A stretch of 64,000 bases of DNA from Nitrospira sp. (lineage in GTDB: Bacteria; Nitrospirota; Nitrospiria; Nitrospirales; Nitrospiraceae), in assembly GCA_024331095.1 (NCBI GenBank), contig JANDJE010000006.1, positions 1-64,000 on the forward strand. The letters run 5' to 3'. Both the position numbers and the translations under genes were made by a program. The notes below the pieces were generated by a model that saw only the letters and a program-made list of their open reading frames with translations, searched no databases and was not told the DNA's origin. Shown piece by piece: positions 63,636 through 64,000 of this stretch (positions within the stretch are counted from its first letter, which is position 1; every line of letters begins with the position of its first letter).

Positions 63636-64000
63636 TCATCCTCCGACAGGCGGACCGGTCGCGACAGGGCCGCGCACGCACCAGACCGGGAACGTGTAAA
63701 GCCTGGTCATGCTCAGGACGTTTCCCAGAAAGGCATCCAGGTATCGAGCATACGACGGCTGATTGGCCTCGGGCACTACGGTCCAGTACGAGGTCTGGAC
63801 GATGTTGAGGAAGGGATGGCCGGGAGGAATGTTGGGGCCGGGAGCATCGATCGCCGGTCCGACAAGGCTCCGCATTTCGGCGGGGGATGGCAAACGCCAC
63901 CCTTTTTGCCCTCCGATCACTCGACGAATGCAAGTGGCTCGGGCTTCGTTCCATGTGACACGCGCGCTGTCCGGCGCAAGTTCCCAGATGAGACCCGTTT
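63636..64000 (-). CDS. DUF1566 (Lcl C-terminal) domain protein, 5' end cut by window edge
   Basis: The frame stays open from the stop at 63636 to the right edge; the track starts it at an internal GTG (63920). Reading upstream adds TGLIWELAPDSARVTWNEA ahead of GGQKGWRLPSPAEMRSLV, HPFLNIVQTSYWT and VWCVRG, the full signature order of the DUF1566 domain found in exported C-type-lectin-fold proteins. It converges with the CarH-like gene (14 bases between stops) and probably has an N-terminal signal outside the window. Confidence 0.75.
   Translation of the reverse strand, partial: TGLIWELAPDSARVTWNEARATCIRRVIGGQKGWRLPSPAEMRSLVGPAIDAPGPNIPPGHPFLNIVQTSYWTVVPEANQPSYARYLDAFLGNVLSMTRLYTFPVWCVRGPVATGPPVGG

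Overview
The window is a GC-rich chromosomal segment with bacterial housekeeping genes. Its composition points to the phylum Nitrospirota, most likely the genus Nitrospira. The main clue is a complex I cluster with two consecutive nuoM genes (the '2M' type known from Nitrospira); the abundance of PilZ proteins, two-component regulators and small zinc-ribbon proteins fits as well. The genus is an inference from family knowledge, not from a database comparison. I see no insertion sequence, integrase of a mobile element, CRISPR array or phage gene, and base composition looks even throughout.

Layout, left part (1-22 kb). On the minus strand: the N-terminus of a probable M28 peptidase, argB, and the conserved block trmFO-xerC-hslV-hslU driven by a good promoter. 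Then come tRNA-Val, two plus-strand lipoprotein genes (one with TPRs), a DksA/TraR-type regulator, recR-ebfC-dnaX, the small SRP RNA, tRNA-Ser and tRNA-Leu, and the protein-quality-control set tig-clpP-clpX. Next are two tandem PilZ proteins, a TatA-like protein with a long proline-rich tail, an M24 peptidase, two hypothetical proteins, a class-I glutamine-amidotransferase-like hydrolase, and an amino-acid permease joined to that hydrolase by a tiny ATGA-overlapping ORF.

Middle part (22-53 kb). Two small regulatory-looking proteins, nagZ, pepA, queE, a HAD phosphatase and tRNA-Leu(GAG) are followed by a NarL-type regulator, a histidine kinase with a degenerate ATP-binding domain and a CheY-like receiver. 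Then come a priA whose helicase motifs have decayed, an OmpA-family protein, and the 14-kb complex I operon nuoABCDGIJKLMMN (no nuoE, nuoF or nuoH). A CHASE3-type kinase, an Rcp-type receiver, a hybrid kinase and a phosphodiester-glycosidase-like protein follow.

Right part (54-64 kb). A rhodanese, a lipoprotein, pyrE and a CbiX-like chelatase are followed by a cluster that looks light-responsive: DUF523/DUF1722, DNA photolyase, a TIGR01777 epimerase, a small membrane protein, two secreted FGE/SUMF1-fold proteins with a lipoprotein between them, and a zinc-ribbon protein. These face a divergently transcribed MerR-type regulator with a B12-binding domain carrying the Wx9EH and ExHxxG motifs of the CarH/LitR photoreceptors. 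The shared intergenic region holds two clear back-to-back promoters with repeated ATGTTC motifs. This putative B12-dependent light-sensing regulon is the most interesting system in the window. The right edge cuts a DUF1566-type gene.
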